DNA of 8,250 nt from Paludibacter sp. (GTDB lineage Bacteria > Bacteroidota > Bacteroidia > Bacteroidales > Paludibacteraceae), in NCBI GenBank assembly GCA_024709185.1, contig JANJXE010000320.1, positions 1 through 8,250 on the forward strand, written 5' to 3'. Positions 1 through 7,109 of the stretch are shown piece after piece (the stretch's first letter is position 1; every line of letters starts with the position of its first letter). Under the pieces are notes generated by a model. It saw only the letters and a program-made list of their open reading frames with translations. It searched no databases and was not told the DNA's origin. Made by a program: the position numbers and the translations under genes.

Positions 1-1107
1 TTGGGACTCGACCTCGGATTCTTTGATCAGCGACTTCAGGTGGTAGTGGATGTGTATAACAACCAGACCGATAACCTCCTGCTCGAATCGAAAGTGCCAT
101 TGCTTTCGGGGTATGCAACTACCATGAAGAATATTGGTAAAACACAAAACCGCGGTGCTGAACTCACGATAAATACGGTGAATGTGCGTAAGAAAAACTT
201 CAGCTGGGAAACTGCGTTTAATATCTCTACCAACCGGAATACCGTGTTACAGCTGGCCGATGCCGACTTTTTCACTTCCCGTTCGGGATGGGCAGGTGCC
301 GCTGAGTTTAACGACGACGATTACCGAATCGAAGTAGGTCAGGCATTGGGTAATATGTACGGTTACAAGCAAATCGGTTTGTATACGGTGGATGATTTTA
401 ACTACGATGCCACCACTAAAAAATACACGGTGAAAGAAGGTGTGGCCTATGATCCGGATAACTATCCAAAACCGGGTTATTACAAGTATGAAAATACCGA
501 TGCTTCGGATAATATTATCAATGCAAAAGACAAACAGGTGATTGGTAACGCGACACCCGACTTTATTGGTGGGATGGTGAACACTGTTACCTATAAGAAT
601 TTTGATATGTCGGTGGCTTTCAATTTTTCGGTTGGAAACGATGTGTACAATGCAAATACCATGTATTTTACAAAAACCAGCAACCGGTATCGCAACTCGC
701 TGGGTCTGTCGGCTGAGCGTTTTACCTATATCGATCCGGAAACAGGGATGAATGTGTATAACAACCCTGAACGCCTTGCACAAATTAATACTGAAAACAA
801 CCAATGGGCTTCGGTGGAAGGAAATGCAGTGCTGAAGTTCCATTCCGGCTATGTAGAAGATGGCTCTTACCTGCGTTTGACCAATATGACGCTGGGGTAT
901 ACCCTTCCGAAATCAATTGTTAAAAAGGCAGGAATTGCAAATCTCCGCCTCTATGCATCGGGCTATAACCTGTTTCTGCTTACAACCTATTCGGGTTTCG
1001 ACCCCGAAGTGAACAGCAAACCCAATGGAGGTCTAACTCCGGGAGTAGACTGGGGTGCTTATCCGCGTAGTATGAGTATGGTGGTTGGTTTAAATTTAAG
1101 TTTCTGA
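1..1107 (+). CDS. SusC/RagA-like TonB-dependent outer-membrane transporter, 3' part only
   Basis: This is the C-terminal 368 residues of a SusC-family barrel that takes up oligosaccharides across the outer membrane using TonB energy. The reading frame is open from base 1. The first codon (TTG) is internal rather than a start, because full SusC proteins are about 1000 residues and the plug and early barrel are missing here. Visible family landmarks are the strand pattern NIGKTQNRGAEL near residues 45-56, IGNATPDFIGG at about 181-191, GSYLRLTNMTLGYTLP at about 288-303, YSGFDPEVN at about 330-338, and the terminal aromatic residue (NLSF) that outer-membrane barrels need for assembly. A susD-like gene follows after 24 bases, the usual SusC-SusD order, so the two are probably co-transcribed and form one complex. 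The substrate cannot be read from this part; the lyase downstream suggests a glycosaminoglycan. Confidence 0.95.
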   Translation: MGLDLGFFDQRLQVVVDVYNNQTDNLLLESKVPLLSGYATTMKNIGKTQNRGAELTINTVNVRKKNFSWETAFNISTNRNTVLQLADADFFTSRSGWAGAAEFNDDDYRIEVGQALGNMYGYKQIGLYTVDDFNYDATTKKYTVKEGVAYDPDNYPKPGYYKYENTDASDNIINAKDKQVIGNATPDFIGGMVNTVTYKNFDMSVAFNFSVGNDVYNANTMYFTKTSNRYRNSLGLSAERFTYIDPETGMNVYNNPERLAQINTENNQWASVEGNAVLKFHSGYVEDGSYLRLTNMTLGYTLPKSIVKKAGIANLRLYASGYNLFLLTTYSGFDPEVNSKPNGGLTPGVDWGAYPRSMSMVVGLNLSF

Positions 1108-1116
1108 TACAGTAAA

Positions 1117-1123
1117 AAGGTGA
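1117..1123 (+). promoter_or_regulatory. Shine-Dalgarno-like ribosome binding site of the susD-like gene
   Basis: AAGGTGA lies 8 bases before the ATG at 1132 and is complementary to the 16S anti-Shine-Dalgarno sequence. It supports this start. It stands out because the other secreted-protein genes here (2868, 4599, 7110) have only A/T-rich leaders with no such site, which is common in Bacteroidota. Confidence 0.5.
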
Positions 1124-1131
1124 TATAGATT

Positions 1132-2808
1132 ATGAAGGCAATTAATAAATATAAAATAGATTTTCGTTTGAGCATTCTGAGTCTCGTACTGGGTGTCGGA
1201 ATGATGGCCGTGCTATCGTCCTGTGAAGATTTTTTGACAGAGAAACCCCGCAACTTCTACAGTACCGATGATTTCTTTAAAAATACCGAACGTCTGCGGA
1301 TGGCCGTAAACGGGGTCTACGAAGTGCTCAGCAGTCAGGAAACCTATGGTCAGTACTGGATGGTGTACGATTGCGATACCGATATTTCGTTTGTCAATGG
1401 TAGCGGTGTGGGTCACGTTGCCCGCGACCTGGGTCACTACAATGTATACATTGAACATTCGTGGCTACAGCAATCGTGGCAGTTTTACTACCAGGGCATC
1501 GACCGTGCGAATACTATTCTCGAAAATGCTCATAAAGTGGAAGTTAAAGATGCCGAAGATGAATTGTTGAGAAAAGAATTGGTAGCAGAAGCCCGTGCCC
1601 TCCGTGCCATTTGTTATTTCGACCTGGTGCGCCTCTTTGGCGATGTGCCTCTGAAAACGACAGCTTCGAAAGCACAGGATAACTTCAAAATTGTACGTAC
1701 CGACCGGAATATTGTGTACGATACGATTGTGGCCGATATGCAGTCAGCCATTCCTCATCTGAAATATGCTTCTGAACAGGATGGAGCTTACAACGGACGC
1801 ATCAACAAAGGTGCAGTGATGGGCTTGCTGGCCCGTGTGAATCTTTTCCGTGGAGGCTATTACCTGGCACAGGACGGACAGATGAAACGTCCGGATAACT
1901 ACCTGGAATACTATCGCAATGTGATTGCCGTTACCGATGAGTTAATCGGTTCAAACAAACACAGCCTGCTGAGCAGCTATGAGCGGGTGTTCCGAAATAT
2001 GTGTGAACTTAAGTCGGACCCTACCGAGAATATGTGGGAGATACCATTTTTTAATGCCATCGGAGATAAGCCACATACCAGCATGATGGGCACCTATAAT
2101 GGACCTGTTATCAGCGATAAATCGATCTACGGACGTGCGAATTCATTTATCAAGACGCATAATTTCTTTTACGATATGTTTCAGGCAACTGATTTACGCC
2201 GCGATGTGTCAGTAGCACGATTTCAGATTAAGGCTGACAATACCTTCAGCGATTACAATACTAAATCCAGCATCAACTGGTCGTCGGGAAAGTGGCGCCG
2301 TAACTGGCAGACCGGTGCTGTCAAGGACAATAACAATACTGATGTGAACTGGGTATTGATTCGCTATGCCGATGTGTTGCTGATGCGTGCCGAAGCCGAA
2401 AATGAAGTGAATGGTGTTACTGCTACTGCAGTGGAGTACCTCAACAAAGTACGCCGGAGGGCATTTGGATTTAACTACAACACGCCTGAGCCAACCGTCG
2501 ATTATGCGGTTGCCGATTTCCTGGGCAAAGACGATTTCCGAAATGAGATTGTGGATGAGCGTGCCCGCGAGCTGAGTTTCGAAGGTCATCGCCGTATGGA
2601 CCTGATTCGCTGGAACCTGTTGGGTGCAAAGATTCAGGAAACGAATACGAAAGTGGTTGAGGCCATTGCCGGAGGCAAGCTAAATGCCTTTATTTTTACT
2701 GCTGCCGAGAAATATACGCCCGGAAAGCACGAGTTGTATCCGATTCCGGCCTACGATATTCGTGAGACGAATGGTATCATTACTCAAAACCCCAATTATA
2801 GTAATTAA
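1132..2808 (+). CDS. SusD/RagB-family nutrient-binding outer-membrane lipoprotein
   Basis: This is a 558-residue SusD-like protein, a normal length for the family. It forms the glycan-binding lid over the SusC channel at the cell surface. The N-terminus has a hydrophobic signal followed by a lipobox ending in LSSC, so Cys31 should be lipidated. The next residues, Glu32-Asp33, are acidic, as in surface-exposed Bacteroidota lipoproteins. The helical TPR-like SusD core shows in AEARALRAICYFDLVRLFGD at about 152-171, RYADVLLMRAEAENE at about 411-425, and RELSFEGHRRMDLIRW at about 479-494. The ending, LYPIPAYDIRETNG then QNPNY, is the classic family terminus. It lies 24 bases after the SusC-like stop. 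Family and location are secure. The ligand is not visible in the sequence; heparan-type glycan is inferred from the downstream lyase. Confidence 0.97.
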   Translation: MKAINKYKIDFRLSILSLVLGVGMMAVLSSCEDFLTEKPRNFYSTDDFFKNTERLRMAVNGVYEVLSSQETYGQYWMVYDCDTDISFVNGSGVGHVARDLGHYNVYIEHSWLQQSWQFYYQGIDRANTILENAHKVEVKDAEDELLRKELVAEARALRAICYFDLVRLFGDVPLKTTASKAQDNFKIVRTDRNIVYDTIVADMQSAIPHLKYASEQDGAYNGRINKGAVMGLLARVNLFRGGYYLAQDGQMKRPDNYLEYYRNVIAVTDELIGSNKHSLLSSYERVFRNMCELKSDPTENMWEIPFFNAIGDKPHTSMMGTYNGPVISDKSIYGRANSFIKTHNFFYDMFQATDLRRDVSVARFQIKADNTFSDYNTKSSINWSSGKWRRNWQTGAVKDNNNTDVNWVLIRYADVLLMRAEAENEVNGVTATAVEYLNKVRRRAFGFNYNTPEPTVDYAVADFLGKDDFRNEIVDERARELSFEGHRRMDLIRWNLLGAKIQETNTKVVEAIAGGKLNAFIFTAAEKYTPGKHELYPIPAYDIRETNGIITQNPNYSN

Positions 2809-2815
2809 TCACCCT

Positions 2816-2864
2816 AACCATTGCATTGCATGTAAAGTGCGGTGCAATGGTTGTTTAGTTTTTT
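2816..2864 (+). terminator. Intrinsic terminator or attenuator between the susCD pair and the downstream genes
   Basis: A perfect 10-base inverted repeat (AACCATTGCA at 2816-2825, TGCAATGGTT at 2843-2852) can extend inward through two G-U pairs and three more pairs to a 15-pair stem with a loop at about 2831-2837. A T-rich run follows at 2853-2864. The start codon of the next gene is only 3 bases beyond. The genes on both sides belong to one functional set, so partial readthrough that lowers downstream expression relative to susCD is more likely than complete termination. No clear promoter is visible between the hairpin and the next gene. Confidence 0.75.
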
Positions 2865-2867
2865 AAA

Positions 2868-3599
2868 ATGAAAAAAATACTTTCGCTTGCATTGAGTTGT
2901 GTTTTCACCATTGCGGCCGCAGCTCAGGGTTTTTCGTCGTTTACCGTGGAGGGTTCGCTGATTCCTGCTTCCATCCGGAATATTGTGGATGGCGTATCAA
3001 TAGTGGATGTGCTGGTTAGTGAATCAACGCCAATCAAAAATGTTAATTTTAAGTACCGCTTGTACAGCAACAGCAAACTTTCGAAAGAGTTAGAGCCCGA
3101 TTTTACAAAGCCTCAACAAGTGATCATTGAAAAATCCGATGGAACATCGAAGGATTGGATGGTACGTGTGAAGCAGCTTAAAGCAGCTAAAGTGCCTTTC
3201 TCGCTCGAATTTTCGGAAGCGAATCCTTTGGAATGGAGCAACGATGCTGTAGGATGGGCTGGTCTGGGCATCGACGAAACGAAGCCTTCGGTAATTCGCT
3301 TTGGCAACAAGGGTGTGAGTTTCTGGGTGGCCGTGGATGGAAAGGCAACAAAGGTAAATTATAAATTGATACCTGTAAGCAAAACCCGGGTTGAATTTGA
3401 TGGTGAATTTGTGGTGGAAGCTTCGGTGAACGGACGTAGCTGGGAAGAGTTAAAATTATTCGATCAGTTTAACCAACTAAGCATCGATGGAAATTACCAG
3501 CATGAACTTCCCAAAAATGTGAAATACATACGCTGGACCTATGTTTCACGCAATAAGTTAAATATTAACCTGAATAATATTTCAGTTACAGCTGAATAA
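2868..3599 (+). CDS. Secreted two-domain protein of unknown function (Ig-like plus jelly-roll-like), paralogue of the 7110-8123 product
   Basis: This is a 243-residue exported protein whose function I do not recognise. The signal peptide is residues 1-19 with an AAA|Q cut before Gln20. There is no credible lipobox and no T9SS tail, so it is probably periplasmic. Residues about 23-107 look like an Ig-like beta module: strand pairs, then a 'FTKPQQVIIEKSDGTSKDW' type segment, as in DUF5018-like repeats. Residues about 110-243 look like a beta-sandwich, with W123, VGWAGLGID (128-136), IRFG (143-146), a 'VNGRSWEEL' segment and YIRWTY (220-225), ending in NINLNNISV. That last pattern resembles carbohydrate-binding jelly rolls. 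The same landmarks in the same order occur in the protein at 7110-8123. The gene sits where PULs often place a surface glycan-binding protein, 12 bases before the ROK gene. A glycan-binding role is an inference only. Confidence 0.9.
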   Translation: MKKILSLALSCVFTIAAAAQGFSSFTVEGSLIPASIRNIVDGVSIVDVLVSESTPIKNVNFKYRLYSNSKLSKELEPDFTKPQQVIIEKSDGTSKDWMVRVKQLKAAKVPFSLEFSEANPLEWSNDAVGWAGLGIDETKPSVIRFGNKGVSFWVAVDGKATKVNYKLIPVSKTRVEFDGEFVVEASVNGRSWEELKLFDQFNQLSIDGNYQHELPKNVKYIRWTYVSRNKLNINLNNISVTAE

Positions 3600-3611
3600 A
3601 TACGTACAGGT

Positions 3612-4571
3612 ATGAACTATGCAATTGGTATCGATCTGGGTGGTACCTCTGTTAAATACGGATTAGTAGATACAAACGGAAGTATCGCTTTTGAACAAAC
3701 CATTCCAACCCGTGCCGAAGAGGGAGCAACAGCTTTGATTGGCCGCCTCACCTCGGTGGTGGTTGATTGTTTGCTGGTTGCCCGCAAGAAAAAATTTAAA
3801 GTTGTAGGTGTGGGCGTCGGTACTCCGGGTATTGTCGATCGTTCTTTCCGCATCGTATTGGGTGGTGCCGATAACATTCCTGGATGGTCGGATATTGCAC
3901 TGGCTGCCAGTCTGGAGGCAGTGTGTGGATTACCGGTTTCGATTAATAACGATGCCAATATGATGGGTCTGGGTGAGCAGCAATTCGGGGCGGCACGTTC
4001 GTTTTCCGATGTGGTGTTTCTGACCGTTGGAACAGGTATAGGTGGAGCTGTAATTAGTAATAACGAGTTGTTTGGTGGTTACAATAACCGCGGTGGCGAA
4101 CTGGGTCATATCCCCCTGTATGCTAACGGTGTCGATTGTTCGTGTGGTGGAAAGGGATGCCTCGAAGCTTATGCCTCGACGTCGGCACTGGTTGATAAGT
4201 ACAGGAATCGTGTAATTGAAAAGGGAATCAATCAGACAGACAATGTCGATGGACGATTCATAATCAATCTGTACAAAAAAGGCGACAGCCTGGCTACACA
4301 AGTACTGGAAGAACACTGGCGTGATCTGGGCCATGGTATTGCAGGGCTTGTAAATATCTTCAGTCCGCAACGTGTGGTGGTTGGTGGGGGAATTGTCGAA
4401 GCAGGCGATTTTTATATCCAACGACTCGATTCTTATTTTCGCCGATTTGTAATGCCCGATTGCAGCAACCATACTGTTCTGTGTGCTGCTGAACTGGGTA
4501 ATAAAGCAGGAATGCTGGGTGCTGCTCAGTGGGCGTTCAGCCGGATAGCTCAGGCCAGCCAAAACTACTAA
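3612..4571 (+). CDS. ROK-family sugar kinase (hexokinase/amino-sugar kinase type)
   Basis: This is a 319-residue cytoplasmic ROK protein. It has the phosphate-binding motif IGIDLGGTSVKYG at residues 5-17, the catalytic Asp114 in NNDAN, the glycine-rich TVGTGIGGA near residue 140, and the sugar-binding ELGH motif (Glu163, His166). The ROK zinc site is His166 with Cys176, Cys178 and Cys183 in CSCGGKGCLE. It starts directly at the kinase domain with no helix-turn-helix region, so it is an enzyme rather than a ROK repressor such as NagC. The family phosphorylates glucose, glucosamine, N-acetylglucosamine, mannose and similar sugars with ATP; the motifs do not decide which. Its place between a secreted protein and a heparinase-type lyase favours glucosamine or N-acetylglucosamine released from heparan oligosaccharides. 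It is probably co-transcribed with both neighbours (gaps of 12 and 27 bases). Confidence 0.93.
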   Translation: MNYAIGIDLGGTSVKYGLVDTNGSIAFEQTIPTRAEEGATALIGRLTSVVVDCLLVARKKKFKVVGVGVGTPGIVDRSFRIVLGGADNIPGWSDIALAASLEAVCGLPVSINNDANMMGLGEQQFGAARSFSDVVFLTVGTGIGGAVISNNELFGGYNNRGGELGHIPLYANGVDCSCGGKGCLEAYASTSALVDKYRNRVIEKGINQTDNVDGRFIINLYKKGDSLATQVLEEHWRDLGHGIAGLVNIFSPQRVVVGGGIVEAGDFYIQRLDSYFRRFVMPDCSNHTVLCAAELGNKAGMLGAAQWAFSRIAQASQNY

Positions 4572-4598
4572 CATCCTTTTTGAAACAAATATTATCCC

Positions 4599-6965
4599 AT
4601 GAAAAAACTATTCTTTTTACTTTGTATCCTGTTTTTTTTACCCGATGTATCGGCACAACGAATCCAATCGGTTTCTTTGAGCGCCAATCTGGGAAATACT
4701 CCCGATTCGTATACTGACACCTCCCTTCGCGAGGTGGTGGAGTGGAAAGTGATTGATGGCGTGAAAATGCCTGTTCCGCCAAAGGTGCATCCCCGCCTTT
4801 ATTTGCGAAAGCAACATATTGCTGAATTGCCTTCTCGTATCAACGATCCGGCTCTGAAAAAGGTCTGGAACGACCTTCAGTCGCTAAAAAAGGATCGTCC
4901 GGCCGATAAAGTTCCGGAGGTCAAAGACTGGCGCTATTATTTTGATACACAGGGACTGCTTACCCGCGTGGAACTACGTGCACTTGATTACCTGATGTCC
5001 GGTAAGCCCGAAGTGGCCCGCGATGCCATCAAAATGATTATCGATACGCTTGAAACAGCTGTTTATCCCGATATCAGCGATATCTCCAGGGCTATTGGCC
5101 GACTGATGGTTTCGGGATCCATGGTGTACGACTGGTGCTACCCGCATCTTACCGATGTGGAGAAAACGCGCTTTGTTAATGCGTTTGTACGGCTTGCACG
5201 CATGCTCGAGTGCGGCTATCCTCCCGTAAAAGATAATTCCATCGTAGGCCATGCTTCCGAATGGATGATCATGCGCGATTTAATATCGACCGGCATTGCT
5301 ATTTATGATGAATACCCGGAGATGTACCACCTGGCAGCCGGTCGGTTTTTTCGCGAGCACCTTCCTGTGCGTAACTGGTTTTATCCGTCGCAGGCCTATC
5401 ATCAGGGCATGTCGTACCTCAACGTTCGTTTTTCCAACGATCTATTTGCCCTCTGGATTTTCGACCGTATGGGTGCCGGCAATGTGTATCACCCGTCGCA
5501 GCAATACATTTTATACGATATGATTTACAAACGCCGACCTGATGGTCAGGTTATGCCCGGTGGCGATGTGAACTATACCCGCAAGCGTGAAGCCCGTTAT
5601 TCGTTGCCCTCGCTGCTGGCCGGAAGTTATTACAACGATCCCTATGTTCACTATGAGTTTATGCGTGAACCGTCGGTAGACAATCAGAATAAAATTTTCG
5701 ATTTTCTGTGGCGCAATACCTCACTTTCTACCCGTAAGCCCGATGATTTGCCATTGACCCGTTATTCGGGATCTCCCTATGGATGGATGGTGGCCCGCAC
5801 AGGTTGGGGCAACGAAAGTGTAATTGCTGAGATGAAAATAAACGAGTACAATTTCCTGAACCACCAGCACCACGATGCCGGCGCATTTCAGTTGTACTAC
5901 AAAGGCCCACTGGCAATTGATGCAGGAACCTACCAGGGTTCGTCGGGTGGTTATAATAGTACGCACAATAAGAATTTCTTTAAGCGTACTATTGCCCACA
6001 ACAGTCTGTTGATCTACGATCCCGATGAGAAATTTGCTTCCCCGGGCTATGGTGGCTCAGATAAAACTCCCTTTGTTGCCAACGATGGCGGTCAGCGCCT
6101 GCCCAACAACTGGCGTCCGGCCAGCACTCTTGAAGAGTTGCTCACTGGTGATTTCAAAACCGGCAGGGTAGAAGCCGTTGCCTATGGTCCCGATGCACAG
6201 ACACCGGAATTTTCGCACCTGAAAGGCGATATTACAGAAGCCTATTCAAACAAGGTAAGTGAGGTGAAACGTTCGTTTGTATTTCTCAATCTGAAAGATA
6301 AGGATGTTCCCGGGGCATTAATCGTATTCGATAAAATAGTGTCGGCGAATCCTGATTTCAAGAAGTATTGGTTATTGCACAGCATCGAAGAACCCGAAGT
6401 GAATGGAACATGTGTCACTGTGCGACGTACAATGAACGGCGATACCGGAATGCTGACGAATACAGTGTTACTACCGGAAAGTACGAATGCCGATATCGTA
6501 ACAGTAGGAGGTGAAGGTAAGGAATTCTGGGTTTTTGGAACCAATTACCCGAACCTGCCCCGCAACAACCAGGACGAAGCCAACGAACGGGGAGCCTGGC
6601 GTGTGGAGATATCACCTAAGAAAGCGGCAAAGGAAGATTATTACCTGAATGTAATGCAGGTGACCGATGGCCGGGCTAAAAAAAGCAAGGAGGTGATCCG
6701 GATTGATAGCAAACAGGTTGTTGGTGCTCAGATTGCCGACCGCGTGGTGCTTTTTTGTCGAAATTCGCAACTGATAACGCAGTCGTTTAGCTTTTCGTTT
6801 GCCGGGAAAGGCAACTTTAAGATGGTAGCTACCGATATGGCCGCCGGAAAGTGGAAGATCATGCGTAATGGAACAATTAGTATCCCGGAAAAGACAGTTC
6901 AATCAGGTGAATCAGTGCTTCATTTCGAAGGTAATTCTGGTGATTATCAGATCATTCGCCTTTAA
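4599..6965 (+). CDS. hepB: Heparinase II-like polysaccharide lyase (PL21, heparinase II/III fold), secreted
   Basis: This 788-residue lyase is predicted to cut heparin/heparan sulfate by beta-elimination. Signal peptide cleavage is VSA|Q after residue 19. By comparison with Pedobacter heparinus HepII (772 residues), the layout is an alpha/alpha toroid (about 40-380, opening with HPRLYL), a central beta-sandwich (about 380-665) and a C-terminal beta domain. HepII residues as I recall them match here at a constant +16: His202/His218, Glu205/Glu221, His238/His254, Tyr257/Tyr273, His406/His422, the metal ligands His408/His424 and Asp425/Asp441, and His451/His467; His579 corresponds to His594. Signature segments are [10 protein letters not shown] at 421-430 and [15 protein letters not shown] at 463-477. 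There is no lipobox or T9SS tail, so a periplasmic location is likely. Another heparinase II/III-fold family acting on a different uronic-acid polymer is possible but less likely. Confidence 0.88.
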   Translation: MKKLFFLLCILFFLPDVSAQRIQSVSLSANLGNTPDSYTDTSLREVVEWKVIDGVKMPVPPKVHPRLYLRKQHIAELPSRINDPALKKVWNDLQSLKKDRPADKVPEVKDWRYYFDTQGLLTRVELRALDYLMSGKPEVARDAIKMIIDTLETAVYPDISDISRAIGRLMVSGSMVYDWCYPHLTDVEKTRFVNAFVRLARMLECGYPPVKDNSIVGHASEWMIMRDLISTGIAIYDEYPEMYHLAAGRFFREHLPVRNWFYPSQAYHQGMSYLNVRFSNDLFALWIFDRMGAGNVYHPSQQYILYDMIYKRRPDGQVMPGGDVNYTRKREARYSLPSLLAGSYYNDPYVHYEFMREPSVDNQNKIFDFLWRNTSLSTRKPDDLPLTRYSGSPYGWMVARTGWGNESVIAEMKINEYNFLNHQHHDAGAFQLYYKGPLAIDAGTYQGSSGGYNSTHNKNFFKRTIAHNSLLIYDPDEKFASPGYGGSDKTPFVANDGGQRLPNNWRPASTLEELLTGDFKTGRVEAVAYGPDAQTPEFSHLKGDITEAYSNKVSEVKRSFVFLNLKDKDVPGALIVFDKIVSANPDFKKYWLLHSIEEPEVNGTCVTVRRTMNGDTGMLTNTVLLPESTNADIVTVGGEGKEFWVFGTNYPNLPRNNQDEANERGAWRVEISPKKAAKEDYYLNVMQVTDGRAKKSKEVIRIDSKQVVGAQIADRVVLFCRNSQLITQSFSFSFAGKGNFKMVATDMAAGKWKIMRNGTISIPEKTVQSGESVLHFEGNSGDYQIIRL

Positions 6966-6970
6966 TATAT

Positions 6971-7008
6971 ACCATCCGGAAGCCAGAATCCGGATGGTGT
7001 TCATTTTT
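6971..7008 (+). terminator. Intrinsic terminator after the lyase gene
   Basis: A perfect 10-pair stem (ACCATCCGGA at 6971-6980, TCCGGATGGT at 6989-6998) has an 8-base loop and is followed by a T-rich stretch ending in TTTTT at 7004-7008. It begins 5 bases after the lyase stop codon and precedes a separate promoter, so it probably marks the 3' end of the upstream operon. Confidence 0.85.
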
Positions 7009-7042
7009 CAACAATACTTAAACTTTTTTCGACAAATATGAA

Positions 7043-7072
7043 ATTGATTCGGTGAAACTTACCCTAGTTTTG
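7043..7072 (+). promoter_or_regulatory. Bacteroidota-type (sigma-ABfr) promoter of the 7110-8123 gene
   Basis: TAGTTTTG at 7065-7072 fits the -7 consensus TAnnTTTG exactly. ATTG at 7043-7046, 18 bases upstream, fits three of four positions of the -33 TTTG box. Transcription would start near 7077-7082 and give a roughly 30-base A/T-rich leader. Its position between a terminator and a start codon supports the call. Confidence 0.7.
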
Positions 7073-7109
7073 CATCAGTTTATTCACAACAATTTAATAT
7101 TTTTTACCC

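Noticed and set aside
1..3. TTG at base 1 as a true start codon
   Set aside because: The translated sequence begins in the middle of a SusC barrel strand, and the plug domain and signal peptide are missing, so the gene simply continues upstream.
247..843. 198-codon open frame on the - strand
   Set aside because: It lies entirely inside the SusC-like barrel coding region. Its translation is rich in His, Ile and Val without any recognisable domain, so it is a shadow frame.
2684..2866. 60-codon + strand frame overlapping the susD end
   Set aside because: It is out of frame within the conserved SusD C-terminus and runs through the terminator hairpin; no ribosome binding site or domain is visible.
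2868..2900. Possible lipoprotein signal (ALSC ending at Cys11) in the small secreted protein
   Set aside because: Only about five hydrophobic residues precede the Cys and the lipobox is not canonical. A normal signal peptidase I site at residues 17-20 fits better.
3612..4571. ROK protein as a transcriptional repressor of the locus
   Set aside because: ROK repressors carry an N-terminal helix-turn-helix of about 70-80 residues. Here the ATP-binding motif starts at residue 5.
3930..4574. 214-codon open frame on the - strand
   Set aside because: It is opposite the well-supported ROK kinase, covers its catalytic motifs, and shows no family features or upstream signals.
4599..6965. Lyase as an alginate lyase (PL17) or PL12 heparinase III
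   Set aside because: The fold is shared, but the constant-offset match of nine active-site and metal-site residues and the overall length fit HepII/PL21 better. This is not excluded without a search.
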